Source of the DNA: Bdellovibrionales bacterium
GTDB taxonomy: Bacteria > Bdellovibrionota > Bacteriovoracia > Bacteriovoracales > Bacteriovoracaceae
Length of the DNA stretch: 13,526 nucleotides
NCBI GenBank assembly: GCA_023250775.1
Contig: JAHFAA010000005.1
Span: 12,533 to 26,058 of the forward strand
Direction of reading: 5' to 3'
Of this stretch, positions 7,560 to 13,526 are shown piece by piece. How positions within the stretch are numbered: position 1 is the first letter of the stretch; the number at the start of each line of letters is the position of its first letter. The position numbers were made by a program, and so were the translations under genes. The notes below the pieces were generated by a model. That model did no database searches, was not told where the DNA came from, and saw nothing but the letters and a program-made list of their open reading frames with translations.

Positions 7560-8147
7560 TTATGGGGAAGGCGGTAGATTTGCTTGGATTTTATCGGCAA
7601 AGAAACGATCTTCCCAAGCCTGAGGCCCGATGAATTTTTCCAGCGTTTCGCCTTTTCCGTTAAAGAGGTAAGTTTCGGGGATTTTGACAGTTCCAAAGTC
7701 GAATTGGGATTGGCCCTTTTCATCAATGGCCATAAGAACGTTCGCGGGCAGTTTAATGCCGTTTTTATCTAAGAACTTATGAATATCATTGGGATTTTCA
7801 TTAATGGCAATCAAGATGGCGACAAAACCCTTGGTATCTTTCATGCTTTCGAGTTTTTTCACTAACTGCGGAAACTCGGTGAGGCAAGGGGAGCACCAGG
7901 TGGCCCAAAAGTGCACCATAATCAGGCGAGGGGTTGGCTGGAAGAGTGTGGCCTTGGTGATTAGGTCGCTGCTGTCGAGTTTGGTCACGCTGAAGGCGGG
8001 CATTTCTTTCAAAAGAGGTTTATCTGATTTTGCCTCAAAGCCTTTAACGAAATTGTATTGAACATAAAAGTAGACGCCCAAGCCGATCACGAGGGCGGCG
8101 GTAAGAACGCCTAGAAGCCAACTCATTTTTTTATTATTTTCACTCAT
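7560..8147 (-). CDS. TlpA/ResA/DsbE-like membrane-anchored thiol-disulfide oxidoreductase
   Basis: 195 residues. One N-terminal membrane helix (about 9-29) anchors a periplasmic thioredoxin fold. The active site is WCSPC at 84-88 within FWATWCSPC, and the cis-proline is in KIPETYLF (Pro 157). Length and layout fit the TlpA/ResA/CcmG group, which reduces apocytochrome CxxCH cysteines before haem attachment or protects other periplasmic thiols. It lies directly upstream of a cytochrome with many haem sites, which favours a cytochrome c maturation role, though the substrate is inferred. The start at 8147 has no good ribosome binding site (an AGG only 2 bases away); the Met at residue 8 is an alternative. 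No other maturation genes are in the window. Confidence 0.88.
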   Translation of the reverse strand: MSENNKKMSWLLGVLTAALVIGLGVYFYVQYNFVKGFEAKSDKPLLKEMPAFSVTKLDSSDLITKATLFQPTPRLIMVHFWATWCSPCLTEFPQLVKKLESMKDTKGFVAILIAINENPNDIHKFLDKNGIKLPANVLMAIDEKGQSQFDFGTVKIPETYLFNGKGETLEKFIGPQAWEDRFFADKIQANLPPSP

Positions 8148-8159
8148 GGCCTAGGAAAT

Positions 8160-8188
8160 ACAATATCTTTAACAGCTTGGCCACCCAA
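8160..8188 (-). promoter_or_regulatory. Weak promoter candidate for the TlpA-like gene
   Basis: On the minus strand TTGGGT, a 17-base spacer, then TATTGT, in the 78-base gap between the ComEC-like stop and the thioredoxin start. Only 3 and 4 of 6 consensus bases match. Confidence 0.22.
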
Positions 8189-8225
8189 CTTTAATCAATA
8201 AAAATATGTCGGGGGAATGTCTAAA

Positions 8226-9377
8226 TTAATGTGATTTCAGACACTCCAGTTTATACGTGCCTTCCAGTGGAATGTTGAGGCAATTTTTGGGAGTTGAGCG
8301 GGGGCGCGCCGTGATGAGGAGGTTGTGTCGATTAAGGGCGGTTTGACCGGCGAGAGAGGAATTTTGCGTCAGGATGATGGCCCAATTTTTGCGTGAATGA
8401 TTGAGGGCACCGTTTGGAGCGAGCAAAAAAAGCAGCAAGGCGAAGCGCCGTCCTCTGGGGCCGCTGGTGACGAAGAGGGGGAGCGCCACGGCCAGCGCCA
8501 AAGAAGGAAACAGCCAAGGAAAAAAATATGGGTGTTTCTGTGCCAGGTGAAAAAGAAAGGTGATTTCGTGCATGAAGGCATTGGTACCCCACATCGTGGC
8601 GCGAATAATCCAACCTTGAGGAAAAAGAATCGCCAGCAAAATGGCGGGAAAAAGGATGGCGAATTGCCCCACGACTAAGGGAGAAATAAGCAGGGCCATA
8701 ATGGTGAGTGGACGACCTTGGAGAGTGACAAAAAAAAGTTGCGCGCCCATCAGATAGGCCCAAGTTTTTTTACCTGGAATACTGGCAAAAATACTTCCCA
8801 AAAAGAGAAAACTTAAAGTGAAGGACAGAGCGCCTTGTTGATAAGTGCCAAAAATAAAATCCAGTGCGAAAACTGAGAGGAAAATGGCAAAAAAATTCAG
8901 CTTTTTCTTTTTTTTCTTGGCCCAAAAATGAAGACCAAGAAGTACCAGATGAAAAAAGGCCATGCGTTTTAAGGCATAAAGCCCTTGGAAGGTGAAGGGA
9001 AAGAGACACAGAATTCCCTGATAGAGGCCGTGCAACCAGGGGTGCAACGAATATAGGACAAGTTCCAGAGGCGATCCGGCCAGACGAATGGCCCAAAGAT
9101 GCAGGCCTGAAGGCGTGAAAAGATGGGGGAGGTTGAGTTCACGAATTGCTTGGCGCAATTGTGGCGATAAATCATGGGTATCTCCCCACAAAAAGGCCTT
9201 CCAAAGGGCGACAGATCGGCGCGGGGCCTGGTCTAGGCGCTTGGCAATGCTTTTTTCCATGCCTTCAGATGTAATAATTTCCCATGGATGGGAGGAAATT
9301 TGGGCCGTCATCGGCGAGCTTTTCAAGTGCGCCCAAAGAAATCCTGTGATGGTCAAAATGAGGAGATATTTTGTCAT
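8226..9377 (-). CDS. Truncated ComEC/Rec2-family membrane protein (Competence domain only)
   Basis: 383 residues, strongly hydrophobic with many membrane segments from about 100 to 330. The key evidence is LNLPHLFTPSGLHLWAI at 81-97, which matches the ComEC signature (typically GLxHLLAISGLHV), preceded by a WGDTHDLSP stretch like the family's approach to it. Full ComEC proteins are about 700-800 residues, with an N-terminal OB-like domain and a C-terminal metallo-beta-lactamase-like domain; neither is visible here. A six-lysine run (154-159) and a basic, Asn-rich tail after 330 are odd. The ComEC family makes the inner-membrane DNA-uptake channel, so DNA translocation is possible, but the missing domains make function uncertain. 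The start has no clear ribosome binding site. It is read towards the thioredoxin gene and divergently from nadC. Confidence 0.72.
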   Translation of the reverse strand: MTKYLLILTITGFLWAHLKSSPMTAQISSHPWEIITSEGMEKSIAKRLDQAPRRSVALWKAFLWGDTHDLSPQLRQAIRELNLPHLFTPSGLHLWAIRLAGSPLELVLYSLHPWLHGLYQGILCLFPFTFQGLYALKRMAFFHLVLLGLHFWAKKKKKKLNFFAIFLSVFALDFIFGTYQQGALSFTLSFLFLGSIFASIPGKKTWAYLMGAQLFFVTLQGRPLTIMALLISPLVVGQFAILFPAILLAILFPQGWIIRATMWGTNAFMHEITFLFHLAQKHPYFFPWLFPSLALAVALPLFVTSGPRGRRFALLLFLLAPNGALNHSRKNWAIILTQNSSLAGQTALNRHNLLITARPRSTPKNCLNIPLEGTYKLECLKSH

Positions 9378-9488
9378 GGGCCAGGCGATGCAAAAGGCAG
9401 ATGATAATTGAGGGCCTAACGTATTGGTAAAAGGGTGCTAGTGTGGCGCCATTGCGCGCGATTATGCCGTCATGACGTTGAGTGTTTT

Positions 9489-10331
9489 ATGGATGTGATT
9501 TTTAAAGCTGAGCTGGAATCTTTTTTACGCGAAGACGGTCTTGAGGCCCATTGGCCATACTGGCTTTCGCTGCCGCAAGATTTGGTGGAGTGCCAGATTT
9601 TTATAAAAAGCGATCTGGTTTTAAGTGGCGTGCCTTTTTTTCAAGGTGTGTTCGAACTTTTGGCGGGAACTCGCTCGGAAGAATTAATGGGACTGCGGCG
9701 CTACGAGGGCGAAAAATTAAAAGAAAATAAATTGCCCTTTTTTACTTTCAAAATGCCTTTTGGCGTGGCCTTGACGGCTGAGAGATTGGCGCTCAATTTG
9801 CTGTCTCATTGTTCCGCCATCGCCACTGAAACGCGCGCGCTGGCCGAGCGGGCCAGACCTTTTGGAATTAAAATTTTAGAAACAAGGAAAACGCTTCCGG
9901 GTCTTAAGGCCTTTCAAAAATATGCTGTGCACGTGGGCGGCGGATACAACCATCGCACGACTCAGACGGATGTTTGGATGATCAAAGACAATCATAAATC
10001 TTTTTTTGGCGGAATTGCCGAGGCCTTGGATTTTTTCAATACTCAAGGGGCCTTGTATCAAAACACCATCGTCGAGATTCACAATTTCAAAGAACTTGAG
10101 GATGCCATGGCGCTGGGGGTGAAGCATTTTCTTTTGGATAATTTCACGCCTGAGCAAATTCGGAAGGCGGTGGAGATGAAAAAAGAAAATATGATTATTG
10201 AATTATCCGGTGGCATAAATGACAGCAATCTGGATTCGTTTTTAATTTTGGGAGTAGATGCGATCAGTGTTGGTTCGCTCACCTATGCTCCTAAGGCCGT
10301 CGATATTTCTCTCAAAATAAAAAGGATCTAG
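9489..10331 (+). CDS. nadC: Nicotinate-nucleotide pyrophosphorylase (quinolinate phosphoribosyltransferase)
   Basis: Converts quinolinate and PRPP to nicotinate mononucleotide, CO2 and pyrophosphate in de novo NAD synthesis; cytosolic. 280 residues from the ATG at 9489. The frame opens at a GTG at 9435, but those 18 residues (Cys/Arg/His-rich) do not look like a NadC N terminus. Conserved signatures are TRKTLPGLKAFQKYAV at 132-147, GGGYNHR at 150-156, KDNH at 166-169, the LLDN of the ELEDAMALGVKHFLLDN helix-strand, and SGGIN followed by DAISVGSLTYAP near the C terminus. The N-terminal motif usually seen as EDxGxGDxTT is not recognisable; EDGLEAHWPYW stands there instead. nadB starts 3 bases after its stop, so the two are one operon. 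Identification is firm from the C-terminal two-thirds. Confidence 0.93.
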   Translation: MDVIFKAELESFLREDGLEAHWPYWLSLPQDLVECQIFIKSDLVLSGVPFFQGVFELLAGTRSEELMGLRRYEGEKLKENKLPFFTFKMPFGVALTAERLALNLLSHCSAIATETRALAERARPFGIKILETRKTLPGLKAFQKYAVHVGGGYNHRTTQTDVWMIKDNHKSFFGGIAEALDFFNTQGALYQNTIVEIHNFKELEDAMALGVKHFLLDNFTPEQIRKAVEMKKENMIIELSGGINDSNLDSFLILGVDAISVGSLTYAPKAVDISLKIKRI

Positions 10332-10334
10332 CGC

Positions 10335-11897
10335 ATGGGTCTTCAGTTTGATGTTTTAGTATTGGGAAGTGGCGTGGCGGGATTGTCAGCGGCCATCACG
10401 CTCTTGGAAAAGGGGCTTTCAGTCGGCATTGTTACCCGTGCCAAAGATGCCAACAACACCAACACTTCCTACGCTCAAGGCGGAATTATCTATGCCTCCA
10501 GTGATGATCAGCAGCTGGTGGAAGATATCGACAAGGCCAGTGCTCATACCGCCAACCTTGAGGCGGCGAATATTTTGCGCCAACACTCTGGTCGTATTTT
10601 AGAAGATCTCTTGCTCAAAAAGGCCAAGACCAATTTCACCCGCGATGAAAAAGGTGAGTTGAAATTTACTCGTGAGGCCGCTCATTCCAGCGCGCGCATT
10701 ATTTATCAAGGCGATTATACCGGACTTGAAATTCAAAACTCTCTTATGAAATATATTTTGGAGCCGGGGCGCTTTCCCAATTTGACCGTCCTGGAAGGGC
10801 ACACCGCCATTGACCTGATCACGCCCATTCACCACGGGACTGATTTGCACCAGCGCTACGAGCCCCATAAAGTTGTCGGGGCGTATTTGTTGGATCGGGC
10901 CAAGAAAAAAGTGGTTAAGGTGCTTGCCAGGGCCACGATGCTGGCGACCGGCGGAGTGGGCGCCGTTTTTCTTCATCATTCGAATTCCGAGGGCGCGCGC
11001 GGTGACGGCCATGCCATGGCCAAACGGGCCGGCGCATTTTTGACAGACATGGAATTCATTCAATTCCATCCCACAACTTTCTTTGATCGCTCGGGTCATC
11101 GTCGCTTTTTGATTTCAGAAACCGTGAGAGGAGAAGGCGGCATTTTGGTCAACTCAAAGGGTGAGCGCTTCATGCAGCGCTATCACAAAGATTTAGAACT
11201 GGCGCCGAGAGATATCGTGGCGCGTGCTATTGCCGAAGAGATGATTCTCACTCGTCATGACTGTGTGTACTTAGATATTTCGCAAAGGCCGTCCGACTGG
11301 ATCATCACGCGTTTCCCGACGATTTATCGACACTGTCTGGATAATAAAGTCGATATGACTAAGGTGCCGATTCCGGTGGTTCCTTCCGCCCACTATACCT
11401 GCGGTGGAGTGAAGACTGATTTAAAAGGCCGCACTACTTTGCAAAATTTGTATGCTGCGGGAGAAGTCGCCTGCACCGGTCTGCACGGGGCCAATCGTCT
11501 CGCCTCAACTTCACTCTTGGAAGGCCTGACTTTCGGTCATCTGACGGCGCTGGATATCGTGGCCAAAATGGATGAGATGCCGGCCTATTCACCTGACTCG
11601 ATTCGCGCTTGGGAAGAAGGCAAAGTTGATATCGAGACAGCTCTTATTCAGCAAGACTGGCTGACTTTGAAACAGACCATGTGGAATTATGTGGGACTGA
11701 TTCGCACCACTGATCGTCTAGCGCGCGCCGATGCCATGCTGTGGGAACTTTCCGTCCAAACCAAAAATTTCTATCGAGATGCCAAACTGGTCGACAGCTT
11801 GATTGGACTTCGCAACGCCATTGAAGTTGGCCTGGCCGTCATGCAGGCCTCGCGTATCAATCGCAAATCGGTTGGCTGTTTTTTTCGCAAAGATTAG
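10335..11897 (+). CDS. nadB: L-aspartate oxidase
   Basis: FAD enzyme that oxidises L-aspartate to iminoaspartate, first step of de novo NAD synthesis, feeding NadA and then NadC. 520 residues, close to the usual length. Visible features: Rossmann GSGVAG at 11-16, SYAQGG at 45-50, the HSSARIIYQGDYTG region at 117-130, FIQFHPT at 241-247, RDIVARA (Arg 292), SAHYTCGG (His 353) and GANRLAS (Arg 388). The last three correspond to the substrate-site Arg, His and Arg known in the E. coli enzyme. The C-terminal helical domain is intact, ending RKSVGCFFRKD where the family usually has a RxSRGxHYRxDYP-like end, so a few final residues are lost. AGGA 9 bases before ATG 10335 is the ribosome binding site and lies in the end of nadC. 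nadA is not in the window. Confidence 0.96.
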   Translation: MGLQFDVLVLGSGVAGLSAAITLLEKGLSVGIVTRAKDANNTNTSYAQGGIIYASSDDQQLVEDIDKASAHTANLEAANILRQHSGRILEDLLLKKAKTNFTRDEKGELKFTREAAHSSARIIYQGDYTGLEIQNSLMKYILEPGRFPNLTVLEGHTAIDLITPIHHGTDLHQRYEPHKVVGAYLLDRAKKKVVKVLARATMLATGGVGAVFLHHSNSEGARGDGHAMAKRAGAFLTDMEFIQFHPTTFFDRSGHRRFLISETVRGEGGILVNSKGERFMQRYHKDLELAPRDIVARAIAEEMILTRHDCVYLDISQRPSDWIITRFPTIYRHCLDNKVDMTKVPIPVVPSAHYTCGGVKTDLKGRTTLQNLYAAGEVACTGLHGANRLASTSLLEGLTFGHLTALDIVAKMDEMPAYSPDSIRAWEEGKVDIETALIQQDWLTLKQTMWNYVGLIRTTDRLARADAMLWELSVQTKNFYRDAKLVDSLIGLRNAIEVGLAVMQASRINRKSVGCFFRKD

Positions 11898-12073
11898 CCG
11901 CAAATAAGCTCCCAACTTATCAATTTCCGGATCAAAAAATTTCGACCTTTTCTAATAAAATGGCCAAAGAAGTGGGCACATCTAGGAGGCCAAGGTAAGG
12001 CCATAAAAACGTATAAATAAAATCAATGTATAAGAAAAAATACCACCTGAAAATTTTACCTACTTTCAATATG

Positions 12074-12086
12074 TTACATCATGTAA
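12074..12086. promoter_or_regulatory. Perfect dyad TTACAT-C-ATGTAA, candidate operator
   Basis: Six-base arms around a single central C, 135 bases before the start of the secreted-protein gene. The size suits a homodimeric regulator site, but I cannot assign a regulator family, and a dyad this short may occur by chance. Confidence 0.3.
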
Positions 12087-12121
12087 ATTCTCCCCAAAAG
12101 GTGTCAGTTTCAGTCTGTTTT

Positions 12122-12144
12122 TGCTGTCTGTGAAACAGCATTTT
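12122..12144 (+). terminator. Hairpin with T tail, terminator or leader structure candidate
   Basis: TGCTGT (12122-12127) pairs with ACAGCA (12135-12140) around a 7-base loop, followed by TTTTCCCTTT. It is about 225 bases past nadB and about 80 before the next gene. An upstream GTTTCA (12107-12112) could pair instead with TGAAAC (12131-12136), overlapping the right arm. Confidence 0.35.
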
Positions 12145-12221
12145 CCCTTTAAAATTAACACATAGCATTGTCTTGGCCTAGACCATAGCGATACCGAAAT
12201 GAAAGCGGGGTTGTTGGTTTT

Positions 12222-13526
12222 ATGGGTTTCGTGAAGAAATTTTCCTTATGTCCGGTTTTGATCTTGTTCGCATTTTTGTGGGCAGAAAATATTTTTGCTG
12301 GTTGTGGTGTTACAAATATTACCTGGAATGGTGCCGCCACCGGATGGAATACCGCTGCCAACTGGACTCCCGCCAATGTTCCCAACGTCGCCACGGAAAA
12401 TGCCATCATCGTGACGACGGCCAATAACCCAGTTTTCGATATTGTCGGGGCCACTCCCATTGGATGTGTGGACGTACAGAGTGGAACACTAACGGGAACA
12501 GCTGCAGGCCCCTTGAATGTGTCGGGAGATTATTTCAGGGCGCTCACTCCAGGCAGCGCGACTATCGCCACCACCACCGTCACGATGCTTGGAACTGCGG
12601 CACAGACGGTTGATGTCAACGGGTCCTTGGCGACTTTGAGCATTACCAACACCACCAACGTCACAATTAAAAACACCACGACCATCGCCACCCTCACCTT
12701 GGCCGGTGCTGGGACGACTTACATCGAAGGGAATATCACCGTCACTGGCGCCATCACGGTTCCCAACACACATAAATTAGTCATCAAAACTGGCGGGGCA
12801 CTGATTTCAACCAGCAATTTAACTGTCGCCAATGGGGGAACTTTGACGGTTCAGCAAGGGGCCGAGCTTAGAATGCTGAGTGGAAGAACCTTGAATATCG
12901 CTGCTGGTGGTGCGCTGAATTTGACTGGGGCCGCCGGAGTTCCGGCGAAGATTACTTCCGCCACCCAGACTACTTTTTTTGCCTTTACCATGGCGGGAAA
13001 TATAACCGCTGATTATTTTATCATTCAACGTGCCTCTGGTGCCGGCCTGAACGTCACAGGAACAATTACCCAACTTGATCATGGTGAGTTTCACGGAATT
13101 CCTAATGCGGCCTACGGCATGACCCTGGGAGCGGCAGCGGTGATCCCTGCGGCCATGAACACGCTAAAATTTTATAACGATGACAATGTGGCCGCGCCGA
13201 AAAATATTAATGCCACCAATTACAATTTGGCGGGAACGACTATTTCCAATTATTCCGGCAGTGTCTCCGGGCCAACCTATGAAGTTGATCCGAACGGAAA
13301 GATTGCTTGGTCTTCACCCGTCAATGGCGGTGGGTGTGGCGTGACTAATAGAACTTGGGGCGGCACAACCGTAACTTGGGAGACGGCGGCCAACTGGTCA
13401 GGTGCAGACATCCCAAATTCTGCCGATGAAAATGCCGTTGTCGTTGCCGCCGCCGCCAATCCCAATATCAGCTCCACTCAAGTGGTGGGTTGTGTGGATG
13501 TGCAAGCTGGCGGCGTGCTCCAGGGA
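12222..13526 (+). CDS. Large secreted beta-rich modular surface protein (3' partial)
   Basis: The frame runs 435 codons from ATG 12222 to the window edge with no stop, so the protein is longer than seen. The GTG at 12231 gives a more typical KKF signal-peptide start and is an alternative; neither has a strong ribosome binding site. Residues 1-26 are a signal peptide ending NIFA. The mature part is rich in Thr, Ala, Asn, Gly and Val with alternating hydrophobic residues, for example LTVQQGAELRMLSG and LNIAAGGALNLTGAAG, suggesting a parallel beta-helix or solenoid. A cysteine-bounded block, TW...TAANW...P...EN...GCVDVQ, occurs at residues 27-92 and again from 371, with a period of 344 residues. 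This style is common in large bacterial surface proteins or adhesins. Transport route, partner and exact family are unknown. Confidence 0.78.
   Translation, partial: MGFVKKFSLCPVLILFAFLWAENIFAGCGVTNITWNGAATGWNTAANWTPANVPNVATENAIIVTTANNPVFDIVGATPIGCVDVQSGTLTGTAAGPLNVSGDYFRALTPGSATIATTTVTMLGTAAQTVDVNGSLATLSITNTTNVTIKNTTTIATLTLAGAGTTYIEGNITVTGAITVPNTHKLVIKTGGALISTSNLTVANGGTLTVQQGAELRMLSGRTLNIAAGGALNLTGAAGVPAKITSATQTTFFAFTMAGNITADYFIIQRASGAGLNVTGTITQLDHGEFHGIPNAAYGMTLGAAAVIPAAMNTLKFYNDDNVAAPKNINATNYNLAGTTISNYSGSVSGPTYEVDPNGKIAWSSPVNGGGCGVTNRTWGGTTVTWETAANWSGADIPNSADENAVVVAAAANPNISSTQVVGCVDVQAGGVLQG
12300..12497 (+). repeat. Module header, copy 1 of the surface protein
   Basis: Residues 27-92: GCGVTNITW, TAANW, VPNVATENA and GCVDVQSG. 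Cys 28 and Cys 82 bracket the block and may form a disulfide. It aligns with copy 2 at 13332-13526. Confidence 0.75.
13332..13526 (+). repeat. Module header, copy 2 of the surface protein (cut by the edge)
   Basis: Residues 371-435: GCGVTNRTW, TAANW, IPNSADENA and GCVDVQAG, with Cys 372 and Cys 424. The 344-residue offset from copy 1 defines a long module, and the window ends just as the second module begins. Confidence 0.75.

Larger units (their letters stand above)
11898..12221. other. 324-base gene-free stretch between nadB and the surface-protein gene
   Basis: AT-rich. No convincing reading frame, tRNA or insertion sequence. It holds a perfect 13-base dyad at 12074-12086 and a hairpin with a T-rich tail at 12122-12144. 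TAAAAT at 12150-12155 would do as a -10 element but lacks a properly spaced -35. The promoter of the downstream gene presumably lies here. Confidence 0.5.

Noticed and set aside
8397..8678. Plus-strand frame rich in Lys, Arg and Gly opposite the ComEC-like gene
   Set aside because: Its composition mirrors the hydrophobic codons of the opposite strand; no ribosome binding site or family resemblance.
8895..8925. Six-lysine run in the ComEC-like protein as a frameshift site
   Set aside because: The frame continues on both sides with the same hydrophobic character, so no shift is needed; it remains a homopolymer worth noting only.
9435..9488. GTG start 18 codons upstream for nadC
   Set aside because: The added residues (Cys/Arg/His-rich) do not resemble a NadC N terminus; the 280-residue form has the normal family length.
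12222..12310. Surface protein as a lipoprotein (FAGC at residues 25-28)
   Set aside because: The same GCGVTN sequence recurs at residue 371, so this Cys belongs to the module rather than to a lipobox; signal peptidase I cleavage after IFA fits better.

Overview
The window (about 13.5 kb, moderate GC, densely coded) looks like chromosomal DNA of a Gram-negative, respiring proteobacterium-like organism. Tat-exported Fe-S protein, periplasmic multihaem c cytochromes, a lipoprotein cytochrome and many secreted products all imply an outer membrane. The set would suit Bdellovibrionota or a deltaproteobacterial lineage such as Desulfobacterota or Myxococcota. That is inference from gene families only; no rRNA or other marker is present.

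Layout. (1) 1-3950, plus strand: a membrane electron-transfer module. It holds the end of a DsrP/HmcC-like NrfD protein, a membrane-anchored cytochrome c with seven CxxCH motifs plus one broken motif, a Tat-exported ferredoxin-like protein with four [4Fe-4S] sites, and a second NrfD-family protein. No molybdopterin catalytic subunit is visible. This resembles quinol/periplasm electron-exchange complexes (Hmc, Dsr, Qrc, Cbc and ACIII-type). (2) 3959-9377, minus strand, read right to left: a truncated ComEC/Rec2-family membrane protein, a TlpA/ResA-like thioredoxin, a probable lipoprotein cytochrome with up to 13 haem sites, and a secreted protein built from about nine 50-residue GYYTY repeats. 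(3) 9489-11897, plus strand: a nadC-nadB pair for NAD biosynthesis. (4) 11898-12221: a 324-base gene-free stretch with a dyad and a hairpin. (5) 12222 to the right edge: the start of a large secreted protein with long modules, open at the window end. It has no stop codon in the window.

How it may work together (inference). The plus-strand complex could pass electrons between the quinone pool and periplasmic haems. The lipoprotein cytochrome could extend that chain towards the outer membrane, and the TlpA-like protein could keep CxxCH cysteines reduced for haem attachment. A terminal acceptor or oxidase is not encoded here. The most notable items are the two-NrfD module without a catalytic subunit, the cytochrome with CX3CH motifs at both ends of its haem array, the GYYTY repeat protein beside it, and the modular surface protein at the right edge. 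No tRNA, rRNA, CRISPR array, insertion sequence or integrase was seen.
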